This document shows positions 40,608 to 40,733 of a stretch of DNA of 40,733 nucleotides, piece by piece. The notes beneath the pieces were generated by a model. It was not told where the DNA came from. It was given only the letters and a program-made list of their open reading frames with translations, and made no database searches. This stretch comes from Rikenellaceae bacterium. GTDB taxonomy: Bacteria > Bacteroidota > Bacteroidia > Bacteroidales > Rikenellaceae. The position numbers and the translations under genes are program-made. The stretch lies in contig SUZS01000023.1 in assembly GCA_015059785.1 (NCBI GenBank), positions 1 to 40,733 of the forward strand, written 5' to 3'. How positions within the stretch are numbered: the stretch's first letter is position 1; each line of letters begins with the position of its first letter.

Positions 40608-40733
40608 TGAAGTGACCCCAAAAGTTTGGACAAAAAACTTTTGGGGTTTCTTTATGCGCAAAAAACACGATTACGGAGCATTGCTCAAATATATGAGGAT
40701 GCTCGAAGAAGGTTATTCTGTTCGTTACATTCA
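40608..40733 (+). mobile_element. IS3-family insertion sequence, left end
   Basis: The sequence TGAAGTGACCCCAAAAGTTT has the TG start and TGACCCC-AAAAGTT core of IS3-family (IS150-like) terminal repeats. CCCCAAAAGTT and AACTTTTGGGG (40616-40646) form a perfect 11-base palindrome just before the first gene, as some elements have to block read-in translation. The element is cut by the window edge. Confidence 0.8.
40654..40733 (+). CDS. IS3-family transposase OrfA, N-terminal fragment
   Basis: Twenty-six codons from the ATG at 40654 (MRKKHDYGALLKYMRMLEEG...), open to the window end. The beginning of a helix-turn-helix with LEEGYSVRYI is typical of the DNA-binding OrfA of IS3-type elements. The family call rests mainly on the adjoining terminal repeat. 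Confidence 0.7.
   Translation, partial: MRKKHDYGALLKYMRMLEEGYSVRYI

Overview
The window reads as a chromosomal segment of a gut-type Bacteroidales bacterium, most likely Alistipes/Rikenellaceae-like. This is inferred from gene families and promoter style, not from a marker gene. Supporting signs are a SusC-type receptor, DUF4290, a LysRS with a C-terminal extension, lpxH-thyA-folA chaining, lipoproteins with Bacteroidetes-type signal peptides, a general lack of Shine-Dalgarno sites, and many matches to the Bacteroidetes promoter (TTTG, about 20 nt, TAnnTTTG).

Layout. 1-907 (-): 5' part of a SusC-like TonB receptor. 908-1637: repeat-rich intergenic region. 1638-8644 (-): queA, tpiA, lysS, a PAP2 phosphatase, an alkaline phosphatase and a membrane zinc peptidase. 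8709-12111 (+): guanine deaminase, LolC/E-like permease, menaquinone methyltransferase, a lipoprotein and a SPOR-like protein. 12218-12460 (+): a cysteine-rich lipoprotein. 12510-13649 (-): a sigma-54 activator without a DNA-binding domain. 13808-17802 (+): DUF4290, a thioredoxin-fold lipoprotein without CxxC, lpxH, thyA, folA. 17857-23410 (+): a five-gene heterodisulfide-reductase-like redox cluster and a nitroreductase. 23411-23971: a second repeat-rich region. 23972-31310 (+): TonB receptor, two-repeat surface lipoprotein, nadC, LTA-synthase-like enzyme, DUF2156-GNAT fusion. 31320-34279 (+): trkH, a short trkA, comF. 34342-38163 (+): dnaB, priA. 38321-40573 (+): a Pit-PhoU phosphate transporter behind a possible Pho box. 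40608-end: left end of an IS3-family element.

How the genes work together. Menaquinone methylation and the Hdr-like cluster fit anaerobic membrane redox chemistry: cytosolic FAD/Fe-S subunits feed a membrane subunit carrying two CCG domains. Phosphate handling recurs (alkaline phosphatase, PAP2, Pit transporter). thyA and folA form the usual thymidylate pair. dnaB and priA form a replication pair. TrkH and a minimal TrkA form a potassium system.

The most unusual content is non-coding. Three intergenic regions (about 1183-1615, 2854-3241, 23411-23928) are built from a shared set of modular, palindromic elements. Between copies the linker sequences are conserved while the stem sequences are wholly different yet still base-paired. 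I do not recognise this family. Several genes also appear to have leaderless transcripts, with the start codon four bases after the -7 box. No tRNA, rRNA or CRISPR array was seen.
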